A stretch of DNA of 6,683 bases from an uncultured Altererythrobacter sp. (GCA_946885545.1 CAMPGP010000122.1:1-6683); one strand, 5' to 3'. Counted from the first letter of the stretch, positions 1-6,583 are shown. Notes: generated by a model not told the origin, from the letters alone. Numbers and translations: made by a program.

Positions 1-461
1 TAGTGCGCGGTGGTCTGGCCTTCGAGCGTGGCGTTCATCGCCAGCACCACTTCGTCCACGCCGCCCGCACCGACACGTTCGAGCAGCGCGCCGATCGTCA
101 GGTCCTCGGGCCGCACGCCATCGAGCGCCGACAGCCGCCCGCCGAGCACGTGGTACTTGCCGGTGAACAGCTTCGCGCGGTCGAGCGCCCAGAGGTCGGA
201 CACGTCCTCGACCACGCAGATCGAACGCACGTCGCGGCGCGGATCGGCGCAGATGCCGCAGGGTGCGCGGGTGTCGATATTGCCGCAGGTCGGGCACTCG
301 ACGAGCTTGTCCTTCACCTCGGCCATGGCGACGAGGAGCTGTTCGAGCGCGGTCTCGCGCCGCTTGACCAGCCACAGCACCGCGCGCCGCGCCGAACGCG
401 GGCCGAGCCCGGGCAGCCGCGCGAGCGCCGATGCCAGGTTCTCGATCTCTTGCGATGCCAT
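1..461 (-). CDS. recR: Recombination mediator protein RecR (5' part; C-terminus beyond the left edge)
   Basis: RecR works with RecO and RecF to load RecA at single-stranded gaps, in the cytoplasm. The first 153 codons are present of about 200 usual for the family; the missing part is the C-terminal end after the Toprim core. In order I see a helix-hairpin-helix region (about residues 10-32, with [11 protein letters not shown]), a four-cysteine zinc finger (C56, C59, C68, C71 in CPTC and CGIC), then the Toprim domain beginning near S80 ([11 protein letters not shown]85). This is followed by the RecR hallmark [13 protein letters not shown] (residues 103-115) and NATLEG (143-148). The ATG at 461 is chosen because the family normally starts a few residues before the helix-hairpin-helix; no good Shine-Dalgarno precedes it. 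The gene is divergent from fmt with a 52-base gap. The identification is secure. In relatives def or recR-linked genes may follow to the left, but that cannot be seen here. Confidence 0.96.
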   Translation of the reverse strand, partial: MASQEIENLASALARLPGLGPRSARRAVLWLVKRRETALEQLLVAMAEVKDKLVECPTCGNIDTRAPCGICADPRRDVRSICVVEDVSDLWALDRAKLFTGKYHVLGGRLSALDGVRPEDLTIGALLERVGAGGVDEVVLAMNATLEGQTTAH

Positions 462-464
462 GGG

Positions 465-490
465 GCGGGAGATAGGGGCTGCGCTCCCGC
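465..490. promoter_or_regulatory. Perfect 7-base inverted repeat in the recR/fmt divergent gap
   Basis: GCGGGAG (465-471) and CTCCCGC (484-490) are exact reverse complements separated by 12 bases. They lie inside the 52-base region between the recR and fmt start codons. The dyad could be an operator shared by both genes or a hairpin in either leader transcript. No clear -35/-10 pair is visible here. With this GC content a 7-base GC-rich dyad can arise by chance, so function is only inferred. Confidence 0.35.
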
Positions 491-513
491 AACGAAAGGT
501 GGCCGACCGGCTT

Positions 514-1419
514 ATGCGCATCGTCTTCATGGGAACGCCGGACTTCGCCGTACCCGCGCTCGCCGCGCTGGCGGAGGCGGGGCACACGGTGGTCGCAGCC
601 TACAGCCAGCCGCCGCGCCCGGCGGGCCGGGGCAAGAAGCTCCAGCCCTCCCCCGTCCAGCGCGAGGCGGAGATTCGCGGAATTCCGATACGCTGCCCGG
701 TGTCGCTCAAATCCGCCGAAGCGCAGGCCGAGTTCGCGGCATTCGAGCCGGATATCGCGGTGGTCGCGGCTTACGGGCTGATCCTGCCGCGAGCGGTGCT
801 CGACATTCCAGCCCACGGCTGCCTCAACATCCACGCCAGCCTGCTGCCCAAGTGGCGCGGCGCGGCGCCGATCCAGCGCGCGATCCTGGCGGGCGACGCG
901 GTGACCGGGATTACGATCATGCAGATGGAGGCCGGACTCGACACCGGCCCGATGCTCGCCACCGCGCGCACGCCGGTTGAGCGCAAGGCCGCGGGCGAAC
1001 TGACTGCCGAACTGGCCGAGATCGGCGCGCAGCTGATGGTCGGTACGCTGATCGACCTGCCCGCGCTCCACCCCGTGCCGCAGGACGACAAGGAGGCGAC
1101 CCACGCGCCCAAGATCGACAAGGCCGAGGCCCGGATCGACTGGAGCAGCGATGCCGAGGCGATCGAGCGCCAGGTGCGCGCCTTCGCCCCCTTCCCCGGC
1201 GCATGGTTCACGCTCGGCGGCGAGCGGATCAAGGTGCTGGCGGCGGACGTCGTCGCGCGCGAGGGCAAGGCTGGCACCGCGCTCGACGACGAGCTGACGA
1301 TCGCCTGCGGCTATGCCGCGCTGCGTCCCACGCGCATCCAGCGCGCGGGTAAGCCGGCGATGGATGTCGCGGCGTTCCTGCGCGGGCGCACGGTGCCCTC
1401 CGGAACGGTCGTGGAGTGA
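514..1419 (+). CDS. fmt: Methionyl-tRNA formyltransferase
   Basis: Fmt transfers the formyl group of 10-formyltetrahydrofolate to Met-tRNA(fMet), making the initiator for bacterial translation; it is cytoplasmic. The 301-residue product is close to the usual 310 or so. It starts [12 protein letters not shown], the conserved first strand and loop of the formyltransferase fold. The catalytic triad is recognisable as N105 and H107 in [12 protein letters not shown] and D143 in GLDTGPM. The C-terminal OB-like domain begins around residue 200 after the linker motif [12 protein letters not shown] 514 is chosen because it begins exactly at the family N-terminus; the open frame extends much further upstream, but that part lies antisense to recR. 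A weak ribosome site, AGGTGG at 497-502, precedes it by 11 bases. Its stop overlaps the truA start. The usual partner def (peptide deformylase) is not between recR and fmt. Confidence 0.97.
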   Translation: MRIVFMGTPDFAVPALAALAEAGHTVVAAYSQPPRPAGRGKKLQPSPVQREAEIRGIPIRCPVSLKSAEAQAEFAAFEPDIAVVAAYGLILPRAVLDIPAHGCLNIHASLLPKWRGAAPIQRAILAGDAVTGITIMQMEAGLDTGPMLATARTPVERKAAGELTAELAEIGAQLMVGTLIDLPALHPVPQDDKEATHAPKIDKAEARIDWSSDAEAIERQVRAFAPFPGAWFTLGGERIKVLAADVVAREGKAGTALDDELTIACGYAALRPTRIQRAGKPAMDVAAFLRGRTVPSGTVVE

Positions 1420-2165
1420 CCCGCTTCGCGCTCACGCTCGAGTTCGACGGCACGCCGTTCGTCGGGCTGCAACGGCAGAAGACCGGGCCGAGCGTGCAGG
1501 AAGCGGTCGAGCGCTCGGTCCACGCGGTAACCGGCAAAGTGGCGACGCTGCATTCGGCGGGGCGCACGGACACCGGCGTCCATGCGCTCGCGATGCGCAG
1601 CCATGTCGATATCGAGAAGGACATCGCGCCGTTTCGGCTGATGGAGGCCCTCAACGCCCATCTGCGTCCCGATCCCATCGCGGTCACCGCCTGCGAGATC
1701 GTGCCGGAGGACTGGCACGCGCGATTCTCCTGCATCGGCCGGGCCTACGAGTACCGCATCGCCAACCGCCGCGCGCCGCTAACGCTCGACAAGGGCCGTG
1801 CCTGGCAGGTGCCCCAACCCCTCGATGCCGAGGCAATGCACCGCGCGGCGCAGGCACTGGTCGGGCACCACGATTTCACCACCTTCCGCTCGGTCCAGTG
1901 CCAGTCGGCGAGCCCGCTCAAGACGCTCGACCGGCTGACCGTCCGCCGCGCGGGCGAGGAGGTGCTGATCGAGGCAGCCGCGCGCAGTTTCCTGCACCAT
2001 CAGGTGCGCTCGATGGTCGGGTGCCTCGCGCTCGTTGGCATGGGCCGCTGGCGCGAGGAACAGGTGGCCGAAGCACTCGAAGCGCGCGACCGGCAGGAGC
2101 TGGGCCTCAATGCCCCGTCCCACGGGCTCTATTTCGTGCGGGCGCTTTATCCGGACGAGAATTAG
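1416..2165 (+). CDS. truA: tRNA pseudouridine(38-40) synthase TruA
   Basis: TruA converts uridines 38, 39 and 40 of the tRNA anticodon arm to pseudouridine. The 249-residue product is slightly shorter than the E. coli enzyme (270). The catalytic aspartate is D52 in the motif [11 protein letters not shown], with R50 beside it. The conserved tyrosine is probably Y111 in RAYEYR, and the C-terminal half carries [11 protein letters not shown] (R198) and the closing [14 protein letters not shown]. The start is GTG at 1416-1418, which shares bases with the fmt stop TGA (1417-1419), a four-base GTGA overlap. This start puts the first residues directly on the family N-terminal strand ([11 protein letters not shown]). 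Translation is therefore probably coupled to fmt. One oddity is leucine (L18) where many TruA proteins have tryptophan in the DGTxFxGWQ segment. Identification is secure. Confidence 0.96.
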   Translation: MTRFALTLEFDGTPFVGLQRQKTGPSVQEAVERSVHAVTGKVATLHSAGRTDTGVHALAMRSHVDIEKDIAPFRLMEALNAHLRPDPIAVTACEIVPEDWHARFSCIGRAYEYRIANRRAPLTLDKGRAWQVPQPLDAEAMHRAAQALVGHHDFTTFRSVQCQSASPLKTLDRLTVRRAGEEVLIEAAARSFLHHQVRSMVGCLALVGMGRWREEQVAEALEARDRQELGLNAPSHGLYFVRALYPDEN

Positions 2166-2218
2166 TTTCCCGACGAAACCTAGATTTCCGTTTCTTGCGC
2201 GCGTAGCGAAGGCGAAAC
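2165..2218. promoter_or_regulatory. Cluster of GTTTC/GAAAC elements upstream of the reductase gene
   Basis: In the truA-reductase spacer, GTTTC occurs at 2165-2169 and 2190-2194 and GAAAC at 2175-2179 and 2214-2218. The first two form a dyad with a 5-base centre (GTTTC-CCGAC-GAAAC), and the last sits in a GGCG-AAA-CGCC mini-hairpin (2211-2221). Such spacing could mark a regulator site or promoter region for the downstream gene. I considered the alphaproteobacterial general stress promoter (GGAAC and CGTT about 16-17 bases apart), but the spacing does not fit. Function is inferred only. Confidence 0.25.
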
Positions 2219-2237
2219 GCCAACTCGGGAGACGACC

Positions 2238-3350
2238 ATGACCACCACCGGCAAGCAGCTCTTTACCACGCTCGAATCCGACGGCACGCTGACGGTCGAA
2301 GTGGGCGAAGCGCAGTTCCCCGATCCCACCGGCAACCAGGTGCTGGTCAAGATGGAGGCCGCGCCGATCAACCCGAGTGACCTCGCGCTGCTGTTCGGTC
2401 CCTCCGATATCGACAACGCCGAATTCTCCGCCGGCAAGCTGGTCGCGAAGATGCCCGAGCCGTTCAATTCGGGCGCCAAGGGCCGTCACGGACAGCGCCT
2501 CCCGGTGGGCAACGAGGGTGCGGGCACGGTGGTCGCGACGGGCGACGGCGAGATGGCCAAGGCGCTGATGGGCCAGCGCGTCGCCTGCGTGCCGGGCCAC
2601 GCCTATTCGCAATACGCGATCGCCGATGCCACGATGTGCCTGCCGCTGGGCGATATCTCCGCGCGCGACGGGGCGAGCGCCTTCGTCAATCCGATGACCG
2701 CGCTGGGCTTCGTCGAGAACGCCAAGATGGACGGACAGAAGGCCATCGTCCACGCCGCCGCCGCCTCCAACCTCGGCCAGATGCTGCTCAAGATCTGTCA
2801 GGAAGACGGGATCGAGCTGGTCAACATCGTGCGCAAGCAGGAGCAGGTCGACCTGCTCAAGGGGCTCGGCGCCAAGCACGTGGTCAACTCGTCGGACGAC
2901 GATTTCATGGCGCAGCTGTGCGCCGCGATCGATGCGACCGACGCCTATTACGGGTTCGACCCGATCGGCGGCGGGACCACGGTCGATGCGTGCTTCAAGG
3001 CGATGGAGCGCGTCGCGGTAGGCAAGATGACCGAGTACAACCGCTACGGCTCGAACCAGCAGAAGCGCATGTTCATCTACGGCCGGCTCGACCTTGGCCC
3101 CACGATCCTGACCCCGAGCTACGGCTTCGGCTGGACGCTGTCGGGCTGGCTGCTGACGCCGTTCCTGCAGCAGGCCGGGATGGAAACCGTGATGCGCATG
3201 CGTAGCCGAGTGCGCGACCACATCCCCACGCCTTTCGCCAGCAGCTACAAGCGCGAGGTGACGCTGGAGCAGATGCTCGAGAAGGACGCCGCGAGCGATT
3301 ACCGCCGGATGCAGACGGGCGAGAAGTATCTGGTCACGCCCTGGGCGTAA
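2238..3350 (+). CDS. Zinc-less medium-chain dehydrogenase/reductase (quinone oxidoreductase / 2-enoyl thioester reductase type)
   Basis: A predicted soluble NAD(P)H-dependent oxidoreductase of the MDR superfamily, 370 residues. The GroES-like N-terminal catalytic domain covers roughly residues 15-140 with PINPSDL (43-49) and GNEGAGTVVATG (91-102). The Rossmann nucleotide-binding half follows, with HAAAASNLGQ (172-181) at the glycine-rich loop and GFDPIGGG (239-246). The clustered cysteines that bind structural zinc in alcohol dehydrogenases are absent. The NPMTA segment (151-155) resembles the NPxTA of mitochondrial enoyl-thioester reductases, so reduction of an activated double bond (enoyl thioester or quinone) is more likely than alcohol oxidation; the real substrate is unknown. 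ATG 2238 has a strong ribosome site, GGGAGA (2227-2232), with a 5-base spacer. It follows truA by 72 bases and may have its own promoter. Its stop lies three bases from that of the convergent asparaginase. Confidence 0.88.
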   Translation: MTTTGKQLFTTLESDGTLTVEVGEAQFPDPTGNQVLVKMEAAPINPSDLALLFGPSDIDNAEFSAGKLVAKMPEPFNSGAKGRHGQRLPVGNEGAGTVVATGDGEMAKALMGQRVACVPGHAYSQYAIADATMCLPLGDISARDGASAFVNPMTALGFVENAKMDGQKAIVHAAAASNLGQMLLKICQEDGIELVNIVRKQEQVDLLKGLGAKHVVNSSDDDFMAQLCAAIDATDAYYGFDPIGGGTTVDACFKAMERVAVGKMTEYNRYGSNQQKRMFIYGRLDLGPTILTPSYGFGWTLSGWLLTPFLQQAGMETVMRMRSRVRDHIPTPFASSYKREVTLEQMLEKDAASDYRRMQTGEKYLVTPWA

Positions 3351-3352
3351 CC
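3332..3352. terminator. Hairpin at the convergent reductase/asparaginase junction
   Basis: GGTCACGCC (3332-3340) can pair with GGCGTAACC (3344-3352) around a CTG loop: eight of nine base pairs, with one C/A mismatch. It covers the last codons and the stop of the reductase gene and ends two bases before the asparaginase stop codon on the other strand. There is no T-tract on either side, so it is not a classical intrinsic terminator. It could still act as a bidirectional 3' end or mRNA-protecting stem. Part of the pairing is coding sequence. Confidence 0.35.
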
Positions 3353-3353
3353 G

Positions 3354-4334
3354 TCACCGCCGGTCGAACGCCGCCTGGATCTCGGCCGGATCGTCGATCC
3401 CGTTCGCCAGCAGGACCTGCAGCAGGATGCGCGCCTTCTGCGGGTTGAGCGCGCGCGCTGCGACGAAGCCGTTCGCTTCGTCCTCCGCCTCGCGGTCGAC
3501 CAGGCCTTCGTCCAAGCGGCTGGCGCGGACCACCGACACGCCGCCCTCGCGCAGGCGCGCGAGTGCGCGGCGCAGGCCTTCGGGCATATTGCCCTCGCCC
3601 ACTCCGGCGACGACGAGGCCGCGCGTTTCGGGCCCCGCCAGGCGCGCGGCGGCATCGGCTGCGACACCGGCATAGGCGTAGAGGATCGGAACTTCGGGCA
3701 ATTCGTCGTGCCATGGATACGCCGCGCCCTCGCCCGCACGCCACGGCGCGCCGAACCAGTCGAGCGCGCTCGGGGTGACGAGGCCGACCGAATCGCGCGG
3801 AAAGCCGCGGAACGCGTCGGTGCCGCGGGTGCGGACCTTGCGCACGTCGCGCGCGGCGAACACGCGGTCGCCCATCACCACCAGCACGCCGCGCCCCGCC
3901 GCGCCGGGATCGCCGGCGACGCGCACCGCATTGGCGAAGTTGCGCAACCCGTCGTAGCCGACCGCGTCCGCCGGGCGCATCGCGCCGACCAGCACCACCG
4001 GCTTTGCAGTGGGCAATGTAAGGTCGAGCAGGAAGGCGGTTTCTTCCGCCGTATCCGTCCCATGGGTGACGATCACCCCGGCACAGGTCGGGTCGTCGAC
4101 TGCGGCGGAAATCTGCGCATGGAGCGCATTCCACACCGCCGCGTCGATATCTTCCGAGCCGATATTGGCGACCTGCCGCCCCACCAGCCGCGCATCGAGC
4201 CCGAGCTCGCCGACCTGCTCGAGATAGTCCGCGATCCCGATCTGCCCGGGACGGTAATCGTGCCGCAATGCCGATCCCGCGACGCCGGCGATCGTGCCGC
4301 CGGTCGCGAGGACGAGTAGGTGGGTATCGCTCAT
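3354..4334 (-). CDS. L-asparaginase (asparaginase/glutaminase family), apparently cytoplasmic
   Basis: Hydrolyses L-asparagine to aspartate and ammonia, possibly also glutamine. The 326-residue product has both active-site signatures. LATGGTIAG places the nucleophilic threonine at T14, and VTHGTDT places the second threonine and aspartate at T93 and D94. K166 in ARDVRKVRT matches the catalytic lysine, S60 in NIGSEDI the substrate-binding serine, and Y27 the flexible-loop tyrosine. These features are those of the bacterial type II-like enzymes, yet the protein starts MSDTHLLVLATGG with no signal peptide, unlike periplasmic AnsB. The frame stays open far upstream, but that extension is antisense to the kinase gene. 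ATG 4334 is supported by the family N-terminus and by TAAGG (minus strand, 4347-4343), eight bases before it. It is divergent from the kinase gene and convergent with the reductase. Cytoplasmic location and substrate preference are inferred. Confidence 0.93.
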   Translation of the reverse strand: MSDTHLLVLATGGTIAGVAGSALRHDYRPGQIGIADYLEQVGELGLDARLVGRQVANIGSEDIDAAVWNALHAQISAAVDDPTCAGVIVTHGTDTAEETAFLLDLTLPTAKPVVLVGAMRPADAVGYDGLRNFANAVRVAGDPGAAGRGVLVVMGDRVFAARDVRKVRTRGTDAFRGFPRDSVGLVTPSALDWFGAPWRAGEGAAYPWHDELPEVPILYAYAGVAADAAARLAGPETRGLVVAGVGEGNMPEGLRRALARLREGGVSVVRASRLDEGLVDREAEDEANGFVAARALNPQKARILLQVLLANGIDDPAEIQAAFDRR

Positions 4335-4475
4335 CGTCGTCGCCTTAGGGTTCACGCCTGACGCTGGCAACGTCCCGCGACAGGCGGGGGCGAGAGTGCT
4401 GTTTGTGCACGATATTGCAACGGCTCCGCCCGGCCCACAGTGGACTTGTCCCGCGCGCGCCACTACGCCTCCCGC
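4335..4475. other. Divergent intergenic region between asparaginase and HWE kinase
   Basis: These 141 bases must hold the promoters of both genes. No convincing -35/-10 pair is seen on either strand. The only relatively AT-rich stretch (4401-4420) contains TTGTGCAC (4403-4410) and TTGCAA (4415-4420), which read as related half-sites. CGCCTG (4355-4360) and CAGGCG (4381-4386) form a 6-base inverted repeat with a 20-base loop in what would be the asparaginase leader. I could not find a general stress (EcfG-type) promoter match. All functional readings are tentative. Confidence 0.3.
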
Positions 4476-6005
4476 ATGGACACGCCCCTGCCAGAGACCG
4501 ATGTCCATCTCCTGCGCCCCATCCTCGCGACCGTGCTCGACGCGGTGATCGCGTGCGATCAGGCGGGGCGGATCGAGGACTGGAACGACACGGCGACCCA
4601 GACTTTCGGCTGGACGCGCGAGGAAGCCATTGGCCGAAAGCTCGAGGACCTGATCGTCCCGCCGCAGCATCGCGCCGCGCATATCGAGGGCATGCGCCGC
4701 ATTGCCCGCGGCGCGCCCGCGCGCGTGCTCGATCGGCGGATCGAGATCACCGCGCTGACCCGCTCGGGTGCCGAGATCCCGATCGAGATGGCGATCACGA
4801 CCGTCGAGGGCGCCGAGCGGCTCCTGTTCGTCGCCTTCCTGCGCGACATTTCCGAGCGTGTCGAAACCGCCGCCCTGCTGGCGCGCCGGGCGGCTGCGGC
4901 CGAACTGACCTTCGATATCGCGATGATGGTCTCGGATGCGGAATCGTTCGAAGCGGCGCTCGAGAAGACGCTGAAGGCCATCCTGGGCATCACCGGTTGG
5001 CCGGTAGGCCACGCCTTCGTCCGGCCGAACGCCAATCCGGTTCTTGCTCCATCCGGCGTGTGGGTGGAACTCGAGCATGGGAGCTCCGCGCCACTCAGGG
5101 CGGCGACCGATGCCCACGTGTTCACGGTCGGCGTCGGCCTGCCCGGTGCGATCCTCGAAACCGGCGAGCCGGTGTGGGTCGAGGATACCGACGCCCATCC
5201 CAATTTTCCCCGCAAGGGACTGGGCTTCCGCAGTTCGTTCGGATTTCCGCTCAAGTCCGAAGGCAGCGTGATCGCGGTGCTCGAATTCTTCAGCAACACG
5301 TCGACCCCGCCTGACCAGGACCTCCTCCGCACGGTGCGCACGCTCGGCGAACTGCTGGGCCGCCTGTTCGAGCGCAAGAGGACCGAAGATCGCCAGAGCA
5401 TGCTGGTGGACGAGCTCAACCACCGCGTGAAGAACACGCTGTCGGTAGTTCAGGGCATCGCCCAGCAGACCTTCCGCCCGGAAACCGAGCTGGAGACGGC
5501 AAAAAAGGCTTTCGCCAGCCGCCTGTCCGCCGTTTCGTCGGCCAATCAGCTGCTCATGGCGGAAAGCTGGGCCAAGGCATCGATCAAGGGCATCATCGAG
5601 GATGCCGTGCGCGGTTGCGGCGGATCCCTCGAACGGTTCGAGATCTCGGGCCGCGATTTCGATGTTCGTTCGTCGACCGCGGTGTCGATCGCGCTGGCGA
5701 TCCACGAGCTATGCACCAACGCCTACAAGTATGGCGCGCTGTCGAACGCCGATGGTACGGTGCTGATCCGTTGGGACGTGGAGATGGATGCGGGTCCGGT
5801 GTTCGTCTTTGAATGGCGCGAGAGCGGCGGACCGCCCGTCGCGCCGCCAAGCCGCGAAGGCTTCGGCAGCCGGATCCTGACGCGCGGACTGATGCACGAA
5901 CTGGGCGGAAAAGTGACGATGGACTTCGCATCCGAAGGACTGGTGTTCGGCTTCCGCGCGCCGGTGGCGGCGCCCGGAACGGACGCGCCGCTCGCGGGAA
6001 GCTAA
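4476..6005 (+). CDS. PAS-GAF HWE-family sensor histidine kinase
   Basis: A soluble two-component sensor that should autophosphorylate on histidine and pass the phosphate to a response regulator not present here. From ATG 4476 it has 509 residues and no membrane segment. A PAS domain covers about residues 12-128 (ending in FVAFLRDISERVE), and a GAF domain about 145-300. The HWE kinase core follows. The phosphoacceptor is H316 in DELNHRVKNTLSVVQGIAQQ, the N-box HELCTNAYKYGALS (410-423) carries the family-defining histidine H410 and N415, and W447-R-E449 in FEWRESGGP is the W-x-E signature. A glycine-rich GFGSRIL (462-468) completes ATP binding. The PAS lacks the LOV cysteine motif, so it is not a flavin photosensor of that type. 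A GTG at 4440 would add 12 residues; neither start has a clear ribosome site. ATG is preferred because it begins just before the PAS. The signal sensed is unknown. Confidence 0.93.
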   Translation: MDTPLPETDVHLLRPILATVLDAVIACDQAGRIEDWNDTATQTFGWTREEAIGRKLEDLIVPPQHRAAHIEGMRRIARGAPARVLDRRIEITALTRSGAEIPIEMAITTVEGAERLLFVAFLRDISERVETAALLARRAAAAELTFDIAMMVSDAESFEAALEKTLKAILGITGWPVGHAFVRPNANPVLAPSGVWVELEHGSSAPLRAATDAHVFTVGVGLPGAILETGEPVWVEDTDAHPNFPRKGLGFRSSFGFPLKSEGSVIAVLEFFSNTSTPPDQDLLRTVRTLGELLGRLFERKRTEDRQSMLVDELNHRVKNTLSVVQGIAQQTFRPETELETAKKAFASRLSAVSSANQLLMAESWAKASIKGIIEDAVRGCGGSLERFEISGRDFDVRSSTAVSIALAIHELCTNAYKYGALSNADGTVLIRWDVEMDAGPVFVFEWRESGGPPVAPPSREGFGSRILTRGLMHELGGKVTMDFASEGLVFGFRAPVAAPGTDAPLAGS

Positions 6006-6014
6006 TCCTTCCGC
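5994..6014. terminator. Hairpin at the convergent kinase/DUF411 junction
   Basis: GC (5994-5995) plus GGAAG (5997-6001) can pair with CTTCC (6008-6012) plus GC (6013-6014), leaving one bulged G and a 6-base loop. The loop contains the kinase stop codon TAA, and the stem fills the nine-base gap up to the DUF411 stop. No T-tract follows on either strand. It may serve as a shared 3' end for both transcripts, but this is inferred from position and pairing alone. Confidence 0.35.
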
Positions 6015-6473
6015 TCAGGGATAGGTGGCGTAGACGCGCTGGCCGAAGTCGCCGAATGCCACGACCTGATAGGGTTGCACTCTGCCCCCTGCCTCCATTC
6101 CCGGCGAACCGAGCGGCATGCCCGCCACTGCGAGGCCCCTGACATCCTCCGGCCGGTCCGCGAGCAGGCGCCTGATCTCGCGCGCCGGAACGTGCCCCTC
6201 TATCACGTAGCCTTCGATCACGGTCGTGTGACAGGATGCGAGAACGGCGGGAACGCCCAGCCGGGTCTTCACATCGGCCATCGGCAGGTCTTCGCGGACT
6301 TCGACCTCGTGCGACAGATGCTCGCGGGCATGCGCCGCCCAGCCGAGGCAGCAACCACAGCCCGGATCGCGATACATGACGTAAGGGGTTGCCTGCGCCG
6401 CGCTGGTGCATGCGGCGACGAGGGCCGCAACGGCCAGCCATGCTTTTCGCCGGATCTTCGCGGTCAGGGTCAT
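6015..6473 (-). CDS. DUF411 family protein, exported, putative metal (copper) binding
   Basis: A small 152-residue protein of the DUF411 family, whose members often lie near copper and other metal resistance genes; the biochemical role is not established. The first 28 residues form a signal peptide: basic MTLTAKIRRK, a hydrophobic core, then either a lipobox VAAC (C22) or a signal peptidase I site after AQA (residue 28). The mature part begins YVMYRDPGCGCC (C39, C41, C42), and SCHT (C81, H82) and GYVIEGHVPA (H94) follow. LAVAGMPLGSPGME (114-127) supplies methionines. Cysteine, histidine and methionine placement suggests metal binding in the periplasm. The ATG at 6473 is preceded on the minus strand by GGAG (6486-6483) at nine bases. 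It is convergent with the kinase. No copper efflux or oxidase gene is visible in the window, so it may act alone or its partners lie elsewhere. Confidence 0.88.
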   Translation of the reverse strand: MTLTAKIRRKAWLAVAALVAACTSAAQATPYVMYRDPGCGCCLGWAAHAREHLSHEVEVREDLPMADVKTRLGVPAVLASCHTTVIEGYVIEGHVPAREIRRLLADRPEDVRGLAVAGMPLGSPGMEAGGRVQPYQVVAFGDFGQRVYATYP

Positions 6474-6509
6474 CTCGGGCTACTCCGGTATCGTGCACGG
6501 TTCCACGCA

Positions 6510-6526
6510 CCGGGCACGCCGCCCGG
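6510..6526. repeat. 6-base inverted repeat upstream of the DUF411 gene
   Basis: CCGGGC (6510-6515) and GCCCGG (6521-6526) are perfect complements around the 5-base loop ACGCC. The repeat lies 37 bases upstream of the DUF411 start codon, probably in its 5' leader. It could be an operator or a leader stem; it does not resemble the CueR-type operator I know. A chance origin in GC-rich DNA is possible. Confidence 0.3.
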
Positions 6527-6538
6527 CCTGCATCGAGG

Positions 6539-6564
6539 GATATACCGGATCGGGCCAAGTGCAA
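6539..6564 (-). promoter_or_regulatory. Weak promoter candidate for the DUF411 gene
   Basis: On the minus strand TTGCAC (6564-6559) is followed after 14 bases by TATATC (6544-6539), the most AT-rich hexamer of the gap. The spacer is shorter than the usual 16-18 bases, so either a neighbouring -35 is used or the match is fortuitous. It would give a leader of about 60 bases including the 6510-6526 inverted repeat. Confidence 0.22.
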
Positions 6565-6583
6565 GCCGGGATCGATGCACGTC

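Noticed and set aside
10..513. In-frame upstream extension of fmt to a start at position 10
   Set aside because: It is antisense to recR, whose zinc finger and Toprim motifs are clear, and the extension has no resemblance to Fmt.
2151..2195. General stress (EcfG-type) promoter upstream of the reductase
   Set aside because: GAAAC and CGTTT are present, but the spacing is about 9 bases rather than 16-17 and the -35 is not GGAAC.
3190..3204. Palindromic ATGCGCAT near the end of the reductase gene
   Set aside because: It comes from consecutive Met-Arg codons within a coding region and has no partner copies.
1779..3221. 480-codon minus-strand open frame
   Set aside because: It lies antisense to truA and the reductase gene, its composition (Arg, His, Asp, Gly rich) is typical of a GC-rich shadow frame, and it shows no family motif.
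4440..4475. GTG start of the kinase at 4440
   Set aside because: It adds 12 residues with no domain content and has no ribosome site; ATG 4476 lies just ahead of the PAS domain.
4335..5705. Upstream extension of the asparaginase frame on the minus strand, giving a 783-residue fusion
   Set aside because: The added part is antisense to the HWE kinase and resembles no domain; the asparaginase N-terminus and its ribosome site fit ATG 4334.
5593..6564. 323-codon minus-strand open frame over the kinase end and DUF411 gene
   Set aside because: It overlaps DUF411 in another frame and is antisense to the kinase catalytic domain; Arg-rich shadow composition.
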